A stretch of DNA of 49,351 nt, taken from assembly GCA_009844085.1 (NCBI GenBank), contig VYCF01000057.1, positions 1 through 49,351 of the forward strand. Direction: 5' to 3'. The translations under genes and the position numbers were made by a program. The notes under the pieces were generated by a model, which ran no database searches, was not told the DNA's origin, and was given only the letters and a program-made list of their open reading frames with translations. Numbering within the stretch: the stretch's first letter is position 1; each line of letters starts with the position of its first letter. This document shows, one piece after another, positions 1 through 10,949 of this stretch. The DNA comes from Gammaproteobacteria bacterium (GTDB lineage: Bacteria; Pseudomonadota; Gammaproteobacteria; Pseudomonadales; Pseudohongiellaceae).

Positions 1-40
1 GGAAAAACCCCCACGCCCCCGCACCCGCCACCGCCGTTGA

Positions 41-448
<408 letters not shown>

Positions 449-466
449 GCGGACCGAACAAAACCA

Positions 467-501
467 GGCAACGGGTAATCAGTCCCCGTTGCCCTTTTTT
501 T
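467..501 (+). terminator. Rho-independent terminator between rpsJ and rplC
   Basis: GGCAACGGG (467-475) pairs perfectly over 9 bp with CCCGTTGCC (485-493) across a 9-nt loop, followed by C and seven T (495-501). This is a textbook intrinsic terminator placed inside the S10 operon, 19 bp after the rpsJ stop. Confidence 0.85.
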
Positions 502-630
502 GGCAAAAAGTTCTGGCGTACTGATTTCACGAATATCCAAGTGATATCGCGCCAGGTGTAACGCAGCAGCGGCCAGAGAGGGTTACAGCCCCGTGCACGA
601 AGACCAGTGGTTATAAAGGGCGTATAGCAA
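502..630 (+). promoter_or_regulatory. Untranslated leader upstream of rplC
   Basis: These 129 bp between the terminator and the rplC start hold no credible gene. A second promoter is expected here because the terminator would otherwise cut off the operon, but only weak hexamers were found (for example TTCTGG, 17 bp, TATCCA). Several short self-complementary patches around 555-610 would suit a structured leader, such as one used for autoregulation by L4. No homology to the E. coli S10 leader could be established by eye. Confidence 0.35.
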
Positions 631-1281
631 ATGTCGTTAGGACTAATCGGTCGCAAGAGCGGGATGACCCGCGTCTTCACGGATGACGGCGTCTCCGTGC
701 CCGTGACCGTGGTGGAAGTGCAGCCGAATCGGGTGACCCAGATCAAGACGCCCGAGACGGACGGCTATAGCGCGGTCCAGGTCACCATGGGCGGGCGCAA
801 GCCTTCGCGCGTCAACAAAAGCCAGGCGGGGCATTACCGCAAGGCCGGCGTCGAAGCCGGCGAGGGTCTGTGGGAGTTCCGCACCGAAGGTCTCGATCTC
901 GGCGACATCAGCACCGGCAGCGAAATCAAGGTCGACCTGTTCGAGGCCGGACAGAAAGTCGACGTGACCGGCGTCTCCAAGGGCAAGGGCTTCCAGGGCA
1001 CGGTCAAGCGGCACAACTTCAGCATGCAGGATGCGACCCACGGCAATTCCCTGTCTCATCGCGCCCCCGGCTCGATCGGTCAATGCCAGACCCCGGGCAA
1101 GGTCTTCAAGGGCAAGAAAATGGCCGGGCAGATGGGCAATGTGCGCAAGACCGTGCAAAGCCTCGAAGTGGTGCGGGTAGACCTGGAAAACTGCCTCCTG
1201 CTCATCAAGGGCGCCTTGCCCGGTGCGACAGGTTCCCGGGTCATCGTGCGGCCCGCCGTGAAATCGAAGCAGGCGAGCTGA
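631..1281 (+). CDS. rplC: 50S ribosomal protein L3
   Basis: The protein has 216 residues and opens with the typical [14 protein letters not shown]3 is an early 23S rRNA-binding assembly protein whose long loop reaches toward the peptidyl transferase centre. The loop motif [20 protein letters not shown] is present; its first Gln (Q151) corresponds to the glutamine methylated by PrmB in E. coli. The stop codon is 2 bp before the rplD start, so the two genes are probably translationally coupled. Confidence 0.97.
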   Translation: MSLGLIGRKSGMTRVFTDDGVSVPVTVVEVQPNRVTQIKTPETDGYSAVQVTMGGRKPSRVNKSQAGHYRKAGVEAGEGLWEFRTEGLDLGDISTGSEIKVDLFEAGQKVDVTGVSKGKGFQGTVKRHNFSMQDATHGNSLSHRAPGSIGQCQTPGKVFKGKKMAGQMGNVRKTVQSLEVVRVDLENCLLLIKGALPGATGSRVIVRPAVKSKQAS

Positions 1282-1283
1282 TC

Positions 1284-1901
1284 ATGGAACTGGCCTTGAC
1301 GGTGCTGGGCAAGAAGACCCGGAAAAAGATATCCCTTCCCGACGAGGCCTTTGCCAGGGAATTCAATGAGCCGCTGGTGCATCAGACGGTCGTTACCTAT
1401 CTTGCCGGTGCGCGTCAGGGCAGCGTGAAGCAAAAGAATCGCGCCGAAGTGAACGGCGGCGGCCGCAAGCCCTGGCGGCAGAAAGGCACCGGCCGCGCCC
1501 GGGCCGGCACTATCCGGTCTCCGATCTGGCGCAGCGGCGGCCGCGCCTTCGCGGCGCGACCGCGGGATTACAGCAAGAAACTCAATCGCAAGATGTATCG
1601 GCGGGCCATGCAATGCATCCTGTCCGAACTGATCCGGCAGGAACGCCTGATCGTGGTGGACGATTTCGTTCTCGAAACCCACAAGACAAAGGATCTCGTG
1701 GCCAGGCTCAAGGAATTCGAACTCGAAAACGTACTCATCGTCGCCGATCAGGTCGAACAAAATCTCTATCTCGCCGCGCGCAATCTGCACAAGGTCGATG
1801 TGCTCGACGCCCAGGCCATCGATCCGGTCAGCCTGATCGGTTTCGAAAAAGTGCTTTGTACAGTCCCGGCCATGAAACAGATTGAAGGGATGCTGTCATG
1901 A
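1284..1901 (+). CDS. rplD: 50S ribosomal protein L4
   Basis: This 205-residue protein lines part of the peptide exit tunnel. The conserved tunnel loop [15 protein letters not shown] is intact. In E. coli, L4 also represses its own operon at transcription and translation, which is relevant to the terminator found upstream. The frame is open far upstream, but the ATG at 1284 gives the family N-terminus MELALTV and follows the rplC stop by 2 bp. Its stop overlaps the rplW start as ATGA. Confidence 0.97.
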   Translation: MELALTVLGKKTRKKISLPDEAFAREFNEPLVHQTVVTYLAGARQGSVKQKNRAEVNGGGRKPWRQKGTGRARAGTIRSPIWRSGGRAFAARPRDYSKKLNRKMYRRAMQCILSELIRQERLIVVDDFVLETHKTKDLVARLKEFELENVLIVADQVEQNLYLAARNLHKVDVLDAQAIDPVSLIGFEKVLCTVPAMKQIEGMLS

Positions 1902-2197
1902 ACCGGGAACGCATGTATCAGGTATTGCTGGCGCCACATGTGTCCGAGAAGACTGCCATAGCCGGCGACGAAAACAACCAGTACGCCTTCAGGGTGGCGC
2001 GGGACGCCACCAAGGCGGAAATCAAGTCCGCGGTGGAAACCATTTTCGACGTGGTCGTCACCGACCTGCAGGTTCTCAACGTGAAAGGCAAGGTCAAGGG
2101 CGCCGCGCGCGGCCGCCCGCGCAAGCGCCCGGACTGGCGCAAGGCCTACGTGCGGCTGCAGGAAGGCGACGAAATCGATCTGGCGGGAATAGGTTAG
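1898..2197 (+). CDS. rplW: 50S ribosomal protein L23
   Basis: The protein has 99 residues and belongs to the L23/L25 family ([11 protein letters not shown] near the N-terminus; [14 protein letters not shown] basic loop near 67-80). L23 sits at the tunnel exit and docks trigger factor and SRP. It overlaps rplD by 4 bp (ATGA), which implies coupled translation, and rplB follows after 16 bp. Confidence 0.97.
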   Translation: MNRERMYQVLLAPHVSEKTAIAGDENNQYAFRVARDATKAEIKSAVETIFDVVVTDLQVLNVKGKVKGAARGRPRKRPDWRKAYVRLQEGDEIDLAGIG

Positions 2198-2213
2198 GAG
2201 CGGAGTTGCTGTC

Positions 2214-3044
2214 ATGCCCGTAGTCAAATGTAAACCGACCTCGCCCGGACGCAGATTCGTCGTCAAGGTGCGCCATCCCGAATTGCACAAGGGCGCGCCC
2301 TATGCGCCGCTGACTGCCCCCAAGCCGAAGACCGGCGGCCGCAACAACCAGGGCCGCATTACCCGCCGCCATGCCGGCGGCGGCCACAAGCAGAAATACC
2401 GGATCATCGACTTCCGCCGCGACAAGGACAATATCGAAGCCACCGTGGAACGTCTCGAATACGATCCCAACCGCTCGGCCAATATCGCATTGTTGCTGTA
2501 TGCCGACGGCGAGCGCCGCTACATCGTCGCGCCGGCGCGGGTACAGGCGGGCGACACGGTGATTTCGGGAGAAGACTCACCGATCAAGCCCGGCAATTGC
2601 CTGCCCATGCGCAACATACCGCTCGGCAGCACCGTTCATTGCGTCGAGCTCAAGCCAGGCAAAGGCGCCCAGATCGCGCGCAGTGCGGGCGCGTCGGTAC
2701 AGCTCGTGGCGCGGGAAGGTAAATATGCGACTTTGCGCCTGCGCTCGGGCGAAATGCGCAAGGTGCTCGCGGAATGCCGCGCGACCATGGGCGTGGTGTC
2801 GAATTCCGAACATAACCTGCGCTCGCTCGGCAAGGCCGGCGCCAATCGCTGGCGCGGCGTGCGGCCGACGGTGCGCGGCGTGGCCATGAATCCGGTCGAT
2901 CATCCCCATGGCGGCGGCGAAGGCAAGTCCTCCGGCGGCCGCCATCCGGTATCTCCGACAGGTGTGCCGACCAAGGGCTACAAGACCAGAACCAACAAGC
3001 GCACCGACAAGTTGATCGTGCGGCGCAGGAAGTCGAGCCGCTAG
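2214..3044 (+). CDS. rplB: 50S ribosomal protein L2
   Basis: L2 is 276 residues, the usual length, and is needed for subunit association and for peptidyl transferase assembly. The strongly conserved [16 protein letters not shown] motif, with the histidine equivalent to E. coli His229, and the basic C-terminus are intact. The N-terminus [14 protein letters not shown] fits the family. Confidence 0.97.
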   Translation: MPVVKCKPTSPGRRFVVKVRHPELHKGAPYAPLTAPKPKTGGRNNQGRITRRHAGGGHKQKYRIIDFRRDKDNIEATVERLEYDPNRSANIALLLYADGERRYIVAPARVQAGDTVISGEDSPIKPGNCLPMRNIPLGSTVHCVELKPGKGAQIARSAGASVQLVAREGKYATLRLRSGEMRKVLAECRATMGVVSNSEHNLRSLGKAGANRWRGVRPTVRGVAMNPVDHPHGGGEGKSSGGRHPVSPTGVPTKGYKTRTNKRTDKLIVRRRKSSR

Positions 3045-3088
3045 GCCTGCCCCGGAGTCAAAAGAGCGACACGCGTAGAGGAACCCAA

Positions 3089-3367
3089 GTGCCACGTTCA
3101 TTGAAAAAAGGCCCGTTCATCGATCTTCACCTGATGAGGAAGGTGCAGAAGGCCGTGGAAAACAACGACAAGCGTCCGATCAAGACCTGGTCGCGCCGTT
3201 CCATGATCTCGCCCGAAATGCTCGGACTGACGATCGCCGTGCATAACGGCCGCCAGCACGTGCCGGTATTCGTCAGCGAGGACATGGTCGGCCACAAGCT
3301 CGGCGAATTCGCCCTGACCCGCACTTATCGCAGTCACGTCGCCGACAAGAAGGCGAAGCGGCGGTAG
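3089..3367 (+). CDS. rpsS: 30S ribosomal protein S19
   Basis: This 92-residue protein starts with GTG, giving [12 protein letters not shown], the canonical S19 N-terminus. An AGAGG ribosome-binding sequence precedes it at 3077-3081. S19 forms a complex with S13 in the head of the small subunit, near the A-site tRNA. The C-terminal motif [11 protein letters not shown] is typical. Confidence 0.97.
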   Translation: MPRSLKKGPFIDLHLMRKVQKAVENNDKRPIKTWSRRSMISPEMLGLTIAVHNGRQHVPVFVSEDMVGHKLGEFALTRTYRSHVADKKAKRR

Positions 3368-3378
3368 GAGATACGGTA

Positions 3379-3720
3379 ATGATCGTTGCGGCAAGATTGA
3401 AAGGCGCCCGGATATCCGCGCAGAAAGCGCGGCTGGTGGCGGATCAGATTCGCGGCAAGCAGGTGGAAGACGCCCTGCAGCTATTGACCTTCAGCACCCG
3501 AAAGGGAGCCGCGATCATCCGCAAGTTGCTGAACTCGGCGATCGCCAACGCCGAGCACAACGAAGGCGCGGACGTCGATGAATTGAAGGTGGCGACGATC
3601 TGTGTGGACCAGGCGCGCACCCTCAAGCGCATCAGGCCGCGGGCGAAAGGTCGAGCGGACCGCATTTTCAAGCGCTCCTGCCATATCACCATCAAGGTCG
3701 CCGACGGCGAGGAGAACTGA
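3379..3720 (+). CDS. rplV: 50S ribosomal protein L22
   Basis: This 113-residue L22 has the conserved opening [22 protein letters not shown] and the beta-hairpin region [17 protein letters not shown], which extends into the exit tunnel near macrolide-resistance positions. The stop codon TGA ends exactly one base before the rpsC ATG, so the pair has no spacer. Confidence 0.97.
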   Translation: MIVAARLKGARISAQKARLVADQIRGKQVEDALQLLTFSTRKGAAIIRKLLNSAIANAEHNEGADVDELKVATICVDQARTLKRIRPRAKGRADRIFKRSCHITIKVADGEEN

Positions 3721-4404
3721 ATGGGCCAGAAAACACATCCCACCGGGATCCGGCTCGGTATCGTCAAGCGGCACTCTTCGCTGTGGTACGCCGAAGGCGA
3801 GCAATACGCGGACAACCTGCTCGTCGACCTGAAGGTGCGCGAGTACATTCGCAAGAAACTCGCCAATGCCTCGGTTTCCCAGGTGGACATAGAACGCCCC
3901 GCCGAGACCGCGCGAATCACGATCCACACCGCCCGGCCCGGCATCGTGATCGGCAAGAAAGGCGAGGACGTGGAAAAACTGCGCTCGGCGCTGGCGAAAC
4001 TGATGGACCTCGATCAGAAACTCGTACAGGTCAACATCGAGGAAATTCGCAAGCCCGATCTCGACGCGCAACTCGTCGCCGACGGTGTGGCCCAGCAACT
4101 CCAACGCCGGGTGATGTTCCGCCGGGCGATGAAGCGGGCGGTGCAGAATGCGATGCGCCAGGGCGCCCAGGGCATCAAGGTGCAAGTGGGCGGCCGCCTC
4201 GGCGGCGCCGAGATCGCCCGTTCCGAATGGTATCGCGAAGGCCGCGTGCCGCTGCACACCTTTCGCGCGGATATCGATTATGCGACTTCGGAAGCCAGCA
4301 CGACCTATGGCGTGATCGGGGTCAAGGTATGGATATTCAAGGGTGAAGTAATGGATCTCGACGCGGCCATGGCGGCGCCCCAAGCCCGAACGGGCCAAGC
4401 TTAG
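3721..4404 (+). CDS. rpsC: 30S ribosomal protein S3
   Basis: The protein has 227 residues. The N-terminus is [14 protein letters not shown], a KH-type domain carries [13 protein letters not shown] around residue 80, and the C-terminal half contains [12 protein letters not shown]3 lines the mRNA entry channel and contributes to ribosomal helicase activity. It follows rplV without spacing, and rplP follows after 38 bp. Confidence 0.97.
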   Translation: MGQKTHPTGIRLGIVKRHSSLWYAEGEQYADNLLVDLKVREYIRKKLANASVSQVDIERPAETARITIHTARPGIVIGKKGEDVEKLRSALAKLMDLDQKLVQVNIEEIRKPDLDAQLVADGVAQQLQRRVMFRRAMKRAVQNAMRQGAQGIKVQVGGRLGGAEIARSEWYREGRVPLHTFRADIDYATSEASTTYGVIGVKVWIFKGEVMDLDAAMAAPQARTGQA

Positions 4405-4442
4405 TATCCCGGACGGGCCAGGCATAGAAACAGGAAAAAGTC

Positions 4443-4856
4443 GTGTTACAGCCGAAGCGAACCAAATATCGCAAGATGCACAAGGGCCGCAACCGGGGCC
4501 TTTCCCACCGCGGCAGTACGGTTGATTTCGGCCAGTTCGGGCTGAAGGCCGTCACACGCGGGCGCCTGACCGCACGCCAGATCGAGGCGGCGCGGCGGGC
4601 GATGACGCGCCGGGTGCGGCGGGGCGGCAAGATCTGGATTCGCGTGTTCCCGGACAAGCCGATCACCCAGAAGCCGCTCGAAGTGCGCCAGGGCAAGGGC
4701 AAGGGCAACGTCGAATACTGGGTCGCCCAGATTCAGCCGGGACGCATCATGTTCGAGATCGAAGGAGTAGACGAAGAACTCGCGCGGGACGCGTTTGCGC
4801 TGGCCTCGGCAAAATTGCCTTTCCGCACCAGTTTCGTGAAGCGGACGGTGATGTGA
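4443..4856 (+). CDS. rplP: 50S ribosomal protein L16
   Basis: This 137-residue L16 starts with GTG and reads [17 protein letters not shown], matching the family exactly at the N-terminus. L16 is a late assembly protein that organises the A site of the large subunit. Its stop TGA (4854-4856) overlaps a GTG start of rpmC. Confidence 0.96.
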   Translation: MLQPKRTKYRKMHKGRNRGLSHRGSTVDFGQFGLKAVTRGRLTARQIEAARRAMTRRVRRGGKIWIRVFPDKPITQKPLEVRQGKGKGNVEYWVAQIQPGRIMFEIEGVDEELARDAFALASAKLPFRTSFVKRTVM

Positions 4857-5086
4857 TCGTGAACAAGCCAAGCGAATTGAGAGAATTGACCGAAGGCGAA
4901 TTGCAAAGCCGGCTGGAGCAATTGCACGAGGAGCAGTTCAATTACCGCATGCAGAAGGCGACCGGGCAACTCGGTCAGCCGCACCTGGCGACCGCCGTAC
5001 GCAAGGATATCGCCAGGGTGAAGACATTGCTCGCCGAAAAGGCCGCCGCTGCGGCGGTGCTGGCGGCGACGGAAGAAAGCGAATGA
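4853..5086 (+). CDS. rpmC: 50S ribosomal protein L29
   Basis: This is a 77-residue small helical protein with the L29 pattern [12 protein letters not shown] near the N-terminus and [11 protein letters not shown] near residue 55. It lies at the tunnel exit beside L23. Two GTG starts are possible: 4853, overlapping the rplP stop as GTGA, and 4859, giving a protein two residues shorter that fits family length slightly better. The C-terminus is an Ala-rich extension and overlaps rpsQ by 4 bp. Confidence 0.93.
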   Translation: MIVNKPSELRELTEGELQSRLEQLHEEQFNYRMQKATGQLGQPHLATAVRKDIARVKTLLAEKAAAAAVLAATEESE

Positions 5087-5358
5087 CAGAAATCAATGTA
5101 GAACAGGGCAAGGGACGCACGGCATCGGGCAAGGTCGTCAGTAACGGGATGGACAAGTCCATCGTGGTGCTGGTGGAGCGGCGCGTAAAGCACCCGGTGT
5201 ACGGAAAAATCGTCAAACGGTCCACCAGGATCGCGGCCCATGACGCGGACAACGAATGCCTGCCCGGCGACGAAGTGACGATCCGGGAAGTGCGGCCGAT
5301 TTCGCGCACGAAATCCTGGGCGCTGGTTTCGATCGACAAGCGGGCGACGCGAGTCTGA
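5083..5358 (+). CDS. rpsQ: 30S ribosomal protein S17
   Basis: The protein has 91 residues, an OB-fold primary 16S rRNA-binding protein. Characteristic stretches are [27 protein letters not shown] and, near the C-terminus, [12 protein letters not shown]. The ATG at 5083 overlaps the rpmC stop (ATGA). A 56-bp gap follows before rplN, the position where the spc operon begins in E. coli. Confidence 0.96.
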   Translation: MTEINVEQGKGRTASGKVVSNGMDKSIVVLVERRVKHPVYGKIVKRSTRIAAHDADNECLPGDEVTIREVRPISRTKSWALVSIDKRATRV

Positions 5359-5414
5359 GCGCTTGTTGAAAGCTTTTTGTTTAGACCTTGGGGATATGAG
5401 GCTGGAGCCGAAAA

Positions 5415-5783
5415 ATGATTCAAGTGCAATCCTACCTGGACGTAGCCGACAACAGCGGCGCACGCCGGATCATGTGCATCAAGGTGCTTGGCGGCTCCCA
5501 CCGGCGCTATGCCCATATCGGCGACATCATCAAGGTTACCGTGAAGGAAGCGATCCCGCGCGGACGCGTGAAGAAAGGCCAGGTGCTCGACGCCCTGGTG
5601 GTGCGCACCCGCAAGGGCGTACGCCGCGGCGACGGCTCGATGATCCGCTTCGACGACAATGCCGCCATTTTGCTGAACAACCAGCAGGCGCCCATCGGCA
5701 CCCGGGTGTTCGGACCGGTAACGCGGGAACTGCGCGACGAACGATTCATGCGAATCATCTCGCTCGCCCCGGAGGTGCTGTAA
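5415..5783 (+). CDS. rplN: 50S ribosomal protein L14
   Basis: This 122-residue L14 begins [27 protein letters not shown], a near-invariant signature. L14 lies at the subunit interface, and in the family it is the binding target of the silencing factor RsfS. The preceding 56-bp gap could contain the spc promoter, but no convincing hexamer pair was found. Confidence 0.97.
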   Translation: MIQVQSYLDVADNSGARRIMCIKVLGGSHRRYAHIGDIIKVTVKEAIPRGRVKKGQVLDALVVRTRKGVRRGDGSMIRFDDNAAILLNNQQAPIGTRVFGPVTRELRDERFMRIISLAPEVL

Positions 5784-5823
5784 TCGGCCCGCGAGTCGTC
5801 GGGGCCGTTCGGAACTGGAAACT

Positions 5824-6138
5824 ATGCGCAAACTGAGAAGAGATGACGAAGTGATCGTGATTGCCGGCCGGGACAAGGGCACCCGCGGCACGATCACCCG
5901 CATGATGGGCGATGACAAGGTCATCGTCGCGGGGGTCAACATGATCAAGCGGCACACCCGGCCGAACCCCAACCTGGGCCAGCCGGGCGGAATCGTGGAG
6001 AAAGAGGCTCCGTTGCATATATCCAACGTCGCGATCTTCAATCCGGATACGGGAGCCGCCGACCGGGTCGGCATCCGGGTCGATGACGAGGGCGGCAAGA
6101 CCCGCTTTTTCAAATCGAGCGGCGAAGACATAGACTGA
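5824..6138 (+). CDS. rplX: 50S ribosomal protein L24
   Basis: This 104-residue protein begins with [22 protein letters not shown], the KOW motif of L24, which starts 23S rRNA folding and lies near the tunnel exit. The motif [22 protein letters not shown] is also typical. rplE begins 4 bp after the stop. Confidence 0.96.
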   Translation: MRKLRRDDEVIVIAGRDKGTRGTITRMMGDDKVIVAGVNMIKRHTRPNPNLGQPGGIVEKEAPLHISNVAIFNPDTGAADRVGIRVDDEGGKTRFFKSSGEDID

Positions 6139-6142
6139 TTCG

Positions 6143-6697
6143 ATGGCGAATTTCAAAGAGTTTTACAAGCAGGAAGTGATGCCGGAACTGGTGAAACAGT
6201 TCGGCTACGACAATCCCATGCGCGTGCCGAAGGTGACCAAGGTCGTGCTCAACATGGGACTTGGCGGCGCCGTGGCGGACAAGAAGCTGCTCGAATATGC
6301 GAGCGCCGACATGCAGACGATCAGCGGCCAGAAGCCCGTCATCACCAAGGCGCGCAAGAGCATTGCCGGATTCAAGATCCGCGAAGGCTGGCCCATCGGC
6401 TGCAAGGTGACCTTGCGGGGAGAGCGCATGTACGAGTTCCTCGAGCGGCTGGTGAGCATCGCCATTCCGCGCATCAGGGACTTTCGCGGCCTGAATCCGA
6501 AATCGTTCGACGGCAACGGCAATTTCGCCATGGGCGTCAGCGAACAGATCATCTTTCCGGAGATCGACTACGACAAGATCGACAAGATTCGGGGGCTCGA
6601 CATCATCATCACGACGAGCGCCGGAACCGATGAAGAAGGGCGGGCCTTGCTCGCCGCCATGCGTTTCCCCTTCCGGGGCATGAGCGCGGCGGCCTAA
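6143..6697 (+). CDS. rplE: 50S ribosomal protein L5
   Basis: L5 here has 184 residues, slightly longer than the 179 of E. coli because of a short C-terminal extension. It binds 5S rRNA and contacts P-site tRNA and S13. Visible landmarks are the N-terminal [14 protein letters not shown] and [21 protein letters not shown] in the middle. In E. coli, S8 represses the spc operon at the start of this gene; whether that site is conserved could not be judged. Confidence 0.97.
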   Translation: MANFKEFYKQEVMPELVKQFGYDNPMRVPKVTKVVLNMGLGGAVADKKLLEYASADMQTISGQKPVITKARKSIAGFKIREGWPIGCKVTLRGERMYEFLERLVSIAIPRIRDFRGLNPKSFDGNGNFAMGVSEQIIFPEIDYDKIDKIRGLDIIITTSAGTDEEGRALLAAMRFPFRGMSAAA

Positions 6698-6750
6698 GCG
6701 GACTCGCGAATTGAGACGGGCCCGAAGCGCGGGCCTGCGGAGACCAGATA

Positions 6751-7056
6751 ATGGCAAAAACTTCGATGATCGCCAGAGAAGCGAAACGCATCAGGACGGT
6801 AAAGCAATACGCCGCCCGCCGCGCCGCGCTGAAGGCGGTACTGGCCGATTCCAAGGCCAGCAGCGAAGACAAATGGGAAGCGCAGATCAAGTTGCAGAAA
6901 CTGCCGCGCAATTCTTCGCCGGTGCGCCTCGTGCGGCGCTGCCGGCTGACCGGCCGGCCCCGCGGCGTATTCCGCAAGTTCGGCCTGTGCCGCAACAAGT
7001 TGCGTGAAGTCGCCATGCGTGGCGACGTGCCTGGACTGGTAAAGGCGAGCTGGTAG
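6751..7056 (+). CDS. rpsN: 30S ribosomal protein S14 (zinc-independent form)
   Basis: This 101-residue S14 has the long form [13 protein letters not shown] and the C-terminal [28 protein letters not shown]. The CxxC pairs of zinc-binding S14 are absent, so this is the C-minus long form typical of most proteobacteria. It assembles late in the head of the small subunit. Confidence 0.96.
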   Translation: MAKTSMIAREAKRIRTVKQYAARRAALKAVLADSKASSEDKWEAQIKLQKLPRNSSPVRLVRRCRLTGRPRGVFRKFGLCRNKLREVAMRGDVPGLVKASW

Positions 7057-7068
7057 GAAAAATACGAT

Positions 7069-7464
7069 ATGACAATGACCGACCCCATCGCCGATTACCT
7101 GACTCGCATCCGCAACGCGCAGATGGTGAATCAGGAAACCATTCGTTGCCCGTCTTCGAAGATCAAGGTTGCGATCTCGAAGTTGTTGCTGGAAGAAGGC
7201 TATATCACGGGCTTTGAGGAGCGCGACGCCGGCGGCAAGCCGGAACTGGAAGTGGCGCTGAAGTACGTGAACGGCCAACCCGCGATCGAGGAGATCAAGC
7301 GGGTCAGCCGGCCGGGCCTGCGCGCCTATCGGGGCAAGGACGACCTGCCGAACAATCGCGCCGGTCTCGGTACGGTGATCATGTCGACCAATCTCGGCCT
7401 GATGACCGACAAGCAGGCGCGTGCGGCCGGGATCGGCGGTGAAGTGATCTGCACGGTTTTCTGA
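7069..7464 (+). CDS. rpsH: 30S ribosomal protein S8
   Basis: This 131-residue S8 contains [14 protein letters not shown] at the N-terminus and the closing [19 protein letters not shown] motif. It is a primary 16S rRNA-binding protein and in E. coli the translational repressor of this gene block. ATG codons at 7069 and 7075 are both usable; the second gives the usual MTDPIADY N-terminus. Confidence 0.96.
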   Translation: MTMTDPIADYLTRIRNAQMVNQETIRCPSSKIKVAISKLLLEEGYITGFEERDAGGKPELEVALKYVNGQPAIEEIKRVSRPGLRAYRGKDDLPNNRAGLGTVIMSTNLGLMTDKQARAAGIGGEVICTVF

Positions 7465-7476
7465 CAGGAGTAGAAG

Positions 7477-8010
7477 ATGTCGAGAATGGCCAACAACCCG
7501 GTGCAGGTTCCCCAGGGAGTGGAAGCGACCTTGCGCGACGCGGAAGTATCGGTCAAGGGCGGCAAGGGCAACCTGCAACTCGCCTTGCCGGGCGAAGTGC
7601 AGGTCGAACAGGGTGAAGACGGCCTGCGCGTGGTCAAGCGCGAGAATTCGCGCCGGGCCAACGCCATGGCGGGAACGATTCATGCCTTGCTGCGCAACAT
7701 GGTGACCGGGGTTTCCGAAGGCTTCGAAAAGCGGCTGGAGTTGCGCGGCGTCGGCTATCGGGCGAGAGCCCAGGGGTCCAAACTGAATTTGACGGTGGGA
7801 TTTTCGCATCCGATCGACTATACCGTTCCCCAGGGCATCACGGTGCAAACGCCGTCGCAGACGGAAATCGTAGTCAGCGGCGCGGACAAGCAGAAGGTGG
7901 GCCAGGTGGCTGCCGAGATTCGCAAGTTCAGGCCGCCGGAGCCCTACAAGGGCAAAGGCATACGTTATGTGGGCGAGCGCGTGTTCTCGAAAGAGGCCAA
8001 GAAGAAGTAA
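7477..8010 (+). CDS. rplF: 50S ribosomal protein L6
   Basis: The 177-residue protein has two tandem L6 alpha/beta domains and ends with the conserved [17 protein letters not shown] motif. L6 lies near the factor-binding site of the large subunit. The N-terminus [17 protein letters not shown] offers ATGs at codons 1 and 4. A GACAGGAG ribosome-binding site precedes the first, which is therefore preferred. Confidence 0.96.
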   Translation: MSRMANNPVQVPQGVEATLRDAEVSVKGGKGNLQLALPGEVQVEQGEDGLRVVKRENSRRANAMAGTIHALLRNMVTGVSEGFEKRLELRGVGYRARAQGSKLNLTVGFSHPIDYTVPQGITVQTPSQTEIVVSGADKQKVGQVAAEIRKFRPPEPYKGKGIRYVGERVFSKEAKKK

Positions 8011-8022
8011 GGGCGTTAAGCG

Positions 8023-8373
8023 ATGAGTGTGAAAAAAGACGCCCGTCTGCGCCGGGCGCGAAAAGCCAGGGCGCGGATTCGGGAAAAGGAAATGAACCGC
8101 CTGTGCGTATTTCGCTCGCCCAGGCATATGTACGCCCAGATCTTCGCACCGGGCGGCGCCAGGGTGCTCGTCTGCGCCTCGACCGTCGAGAAAGAACAGC
8201 GCGGCGGCGCAACCGGGAATGTCGAGGCAGCCGGTAACGTGGGCAAGTTAATCGCCGAGCGCGCGCTGGCCGCCGGCATCGATACCGTGGCTTTCGACCG
8301 CTCCGGCTATGCCTACCACGGCCGCGTCAAGGCCCTGGCCGAGGCGGCGCGGGAAGGCGGCCTGAAATTCTAG
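8023..8373 (+). CDS. rplR: 50S ribosomal protein L18
   Basis: This 116-residue 5S rRNA-binding protein has the basic N-terminal tail [17 protein letters not shown] and the closing signature [24 protein letters not shown]. It is spaced 12 bp from rplF and 9 bp from rpsE. Confidence 0.96.
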   Translation: MSVKKDARLRRARKARARIREKEMNRLCVFRSPRHMYAQIFAPGGARVLVCASTVEKEQRGGATGNVEAAGNVGKLIAERALAAGIDTVAFDRSGYAYHGRVKALAEAAREGGLKF

Positions 8374-8382
8374 GAATACGAC

Positions 8383-8892
8383 ATGGCATTCAGAGAACAG
8401 GCGGAAAAGAACGAAGAGGGTCTGCAGGAGAAGCTGATCCAGGTCAATCGTGTCGCCAAGGTGGTTAAAGGCGGCCGGATCTTCGGCTTCACCGCATTGA
8501 CCGCCGTCGGCGACGGCAACGGCCGGGTCGGTTTCGGCCGCGGCAAGGCCCGGGAAGTGCCCCTGGCGATCCAGAAGGCCATGGAAGCGGCGCGCCGCAA
8601 CATGATTAACGTAAATCTGGACGGCAATACGCTGCAATATCCGATCAAGGCCCGGCACGGAGCTTCGAAAGTGTACATGCAGCCGGCCTCGGAAGGCACC
8701 GGCGTTATCGCCGGCGGCGCCATGCGCGCGATTCTGGAACTTGCCGGCGTGCAGAACGTGCTCGCTAAATGCTACGGCTCCACCAATCCGGTGAACGTGG
8801 TGCGGGCGACGTTCAAGGGCTTGAAGGAAATGCGTTCACCGGAGGAGGTCGCGTTGCGGCGCGGCAAGACTCCCGAAGAGATTCTGGGCTGA
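8383..8892 (+). CDS. rpsE: 30S ribosomal protein S5
   Basis: This 169-residue S5 shows the double-stranded RNA-binding-like N-terminal domain ([36 protein letters not shown]) and the C-terminal S5 domain with [16 protein letters not shown]. It contributes to decoding fidelity and to mRNA entry with S3 and S4. rpmD starts 4 bp after its stop. Confidence 0.97.
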   Translation: MAFREQAEKNEEGLQEKLIQVNRVAKVVKGGRIFGFTALTAVGDGNGRVGFGRGKAREVPLAIQKAMEAARRNMINVNLDGNTLQYPIKARHGASKVYMQPASEGTGVIAGGAMRAILELAGVQNVLAKCYGSTNPVNVVRATFKGLKEMRSPEEVALRRGKTPEEILG

Positions 8893-8896
8893 GGTC

Positions 8897-9094
8897 ATGG
8901 CGGCAAAGAAAGCGAAAGACACCGTCAAGGTAACGCTGGTGCGCAGCCCGATCGGCATTCAGCCGAAACACAAGCTGTGCCTGAAAGGCCTCGGCTTGCG
9001 CCGCATGCACCATACGGTCGAACTGGAAGACACGCCGGCTGTGCGCGGCATGATCAACAAGATCAGTTACCTGCTCGCCCTGGAAGAGAAATAG
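8897..9094 (+). CDS. rpmD: 50S ribosomal protein L30
   Basis: This is a 65-residue protein with the L30 core [17 protein letters not shown] and [22 protein letters not shown]. It is a peripheral large-subunit protein that is missing in some bacteria but kept here in its standard position between rpsE and rplO. The N-terminal MAAKKAKD is a short basic extension. Confidence 0.95.
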   Translation: MAAKKAKDTVKVTLVRSPIGIQPKHKLCLKGLGLRRMHHTVELEDTPAVRGMINKISYLLALEEK

Positions 9095-9131
9095 GCAAGC
9101 GAAGTAGGACAGTGAGTTACGGAGTGCGCAA

Positions 9132-9602
9132 ATGCGACTGAATGAATTGAAACCGGCCCCCGGCAGCAGCAAGACGAGAAAGCGCGTCGGGCGTGGCACG
9201 GGCAGCGGTTACGGCAAGACCTGCGGCAAGGGCCACAAGGGTCAGAAATCCCGTTCCGGCGGCGGCGTGCGGCCGGGATTCGAAGGCGGGCAGATGCCCT
9301 TGCAGATGCGCCTGCCGAAATTCGGCTTTACCTCGCGGATCGGCCGCGTTACCGCGGAAGTGCGCACCGGTGAACTGAACGGGATCGACGCCGAAGTCAT
9401 CGATCTGGCCGCCTTGCGCAAGGCGGGCATCGTGCGCGCCAATGTCAAGCGCGCCCGGATCATGCTGTCCGGTGAAGTCACGAAGTCGCTTACCGTACAG
9501 GGATTGCGGGTGAGCAAGGGCGCGAAAGCGGCGATCGAAGCCGCCGGCGGCAAGATCGTCGGCGACTGGGATGCCTCTGCAGAGGAAGGCGAAACCGGGT
9601 AA
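9132..9602 (+). CDS. rplO: 50S ribosomal protein L15
   Basis: The protein has 156 residues, about a dozen more than E. coli L15 because of an acidic C-terminal tail. The glycine-rich N-terminal arm ([30 protein letters not shown]) and the motif [15 protein letters not shown] identify it. It is a late-binding 23S rRNA protein. secY starts 6 bp downstream. Confidence 0.96.
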   Translation: MRLNELKPAPGSSKTRKRVGRGTGSGYGKTCGKGHKGQKSRSGGGVRPGFEGGQMPLQMRLPKFGFTSRIGRVTAEVRTGELNGIDAEVIDLAALRKAGIVRANVKRARIMLSGEVTKSLTVQGLRVSKGAKAAIEAAGGKIVGDWDASAEEGETG

Positions 9603-9608
9603 TCGGCA

Positions 9609-10934
9609 ATGGCGAAGCAACCAGGATTCAGTCCAGAGAATATCGGCGCCGGCCTCGGCGAGTTGAAGGCGCGCCTGCTGTTCCTGCTGTTCGCGATTTT
9701 CGTCTATCGCGTCGGCACCCATATTCCCGTGCCCGGCATCGACCCGATCCAGTTGCAGGCGTTTTTCTCCCAGAACGAAGGCACTTTCGCCGACCTGTTC
9801 AACATGTTTTCAGGCGGCGCCCTTGAGCGCATGAGTATCGTCGCGCTCGGCATCATGCCGTACATTTCCGCCTCGATCATCATGCAACTGCTGACCGCGG
9901 TCAGCCCCCAACTCGACCAGTTGAAGAAGGAAGGCGAGTCGGGACGCCGCAAGATTACGCAATACACCCGCTGGGGCGCATTGGGCCTGGCCACCGTGCA
10001 AGGCACCGGCATGACCATGGGCCTGCTCACGCCGCTGGCCTACAATCCCGGCCTGGCGTTCACGCTCACCGCGATCGTCTCGCTGGTGACCGGCGCCATG
10101 TTCCTGATGTGGCTGGGCGAACAGATCACCGAGAAAGGCGTCGGCAACGGCATTTCCATGCTGATTTTCGCGGGCATCGTCGCGGGTTTCCCGGCGGCGG
10201 TCGGCACGTCGCTGACCCAGGCCTATGAAGGCCAGATCAACGGCGTATTGCTGCTCGTGGTCGGTCTGATCGCCGTCGGCGTGGTCGGCTGCATCGTTTA
10301 CGTCGAACGGGCGCAGCGCCGCATAACCGTGAACTACGCCAAGCGCCAGCAGGGCCGCAAGATGTACCAGGCCCAGGCCAGCCATCTGCCGCTGAAGATC
10401 AACATGGCGGGGGTGATTCCGGCGATTTTCGCCAGCAGCATCCTGCTGTTCCCGGCCTCGCTCGGACAATGGTTCGGCCAGTCCGAAGGCGCCGAGTGGC
10501 TGCAGGATCTCGCCCTGCTGATCGGCCCCGGCCAGCCGCTTTACATCATCATTTTCAGCGCGATGATCATTTTCTTCTGTTTTTTCTATACCGCGCTGGT
10601 GTTCAATCCGCGGGACGTAGCCGACAACCTGCGCCGCTCCGGCGCGTTCATACCGGGCATCAGGCCCGGCGAACAGACCGCGAAATACATCGACGGCGTG
10701 ATTACCCGCCTGACCATGTTCGGCGCGATCTATATCACGCTGGTCTGTCTGCTGCCGAATTTCATGCAGATGCTGGCCAACGTACCGTTCAATCTCGGCG
10801 GCACGGCATTGCTGATTTCAGTCGTCGTGACCATGGATTTCTGGTCTCAGGTGCAGTCCCACCTGATGTCCCATCAATACGACTCGCTGATGAAGAAATC
10901 CAGGCTCGGCGCTTATGGCCGGACGGGAATCTAG
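9609..10934 (+). CDS. secY: Preprotein translocase subunit SecY
   Basis: SecY is the pore subunit of the SecYEG translocon in the inner membrane. The protein has 441 residues with about ten hydrophobic segments. It shows the signatures [27 protein letters not shown] near residue 70 and, after TM4, the cytoplasmic loop [17 protein letters not shown]; the C-terminal loop carries [23 protein letters not shown]. It sits in the standard position between rplO and rpmJ, so translocon synthesis is tied to ribosome production. Confidence 0.97.
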   Translation: MAKQPGFSPENIGAGLGELKARLLFLLFAIFVYRVGTHIPVPGIDPIQLQAFFSQNEGTFADLFNMFSGGALERMSIVALGIMPYISASIIMQLLTAVSPQLDQLKKEGESGRRKITQYTRWGALGLATVQGTGMTMGLLTPLAYNPGLAFTLTAIVSLVTGAMFLMWLGEQITEKGVGNGISMLIFAGIVAGFPAAVGTSLTQAYEGQINGVLLLVVGLIAVGVVGCIVYVERAQRRITVNYAKRQQGRKMYQAQASHLPLKINMAGVIPAIFASSILLFPASLGQWFGQSEGAEWLQDLALLIGPGQPLYIIIFSAMIIFFCFFYTALVFNPRDVADNLRRSGAFIPGIRPGEQTAKYIDGVITRLTMFGAIYITLVCLLPNFMQMLANVPFNLGGTALLISVVVTMDFWSQVQSHLMSHQYDSLMKKSRLGAYGRTGI

Positions 10935-10949
10935 CAGGAGGTCGAGATC

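Noticed and set aside
5359..5414. Possible spc-type promoter between rpsQ and rplN.
   Set aside because: TTGAAA occurs at 5366 but no -10-like hexamer lies at a suitable spacing.
4938..6131. 397-codon open frame on the - strand opposite rpmC to rplX.
   Set aside because: Antisense to certain ribosomal genes; no recognisable family.
6694..8127. 477-codon open frame on the - strand opposite rpsN, rpsH and rplF.
   Set aside because: It covers three certain ribosomal protein genes, so it is a frame artefact.
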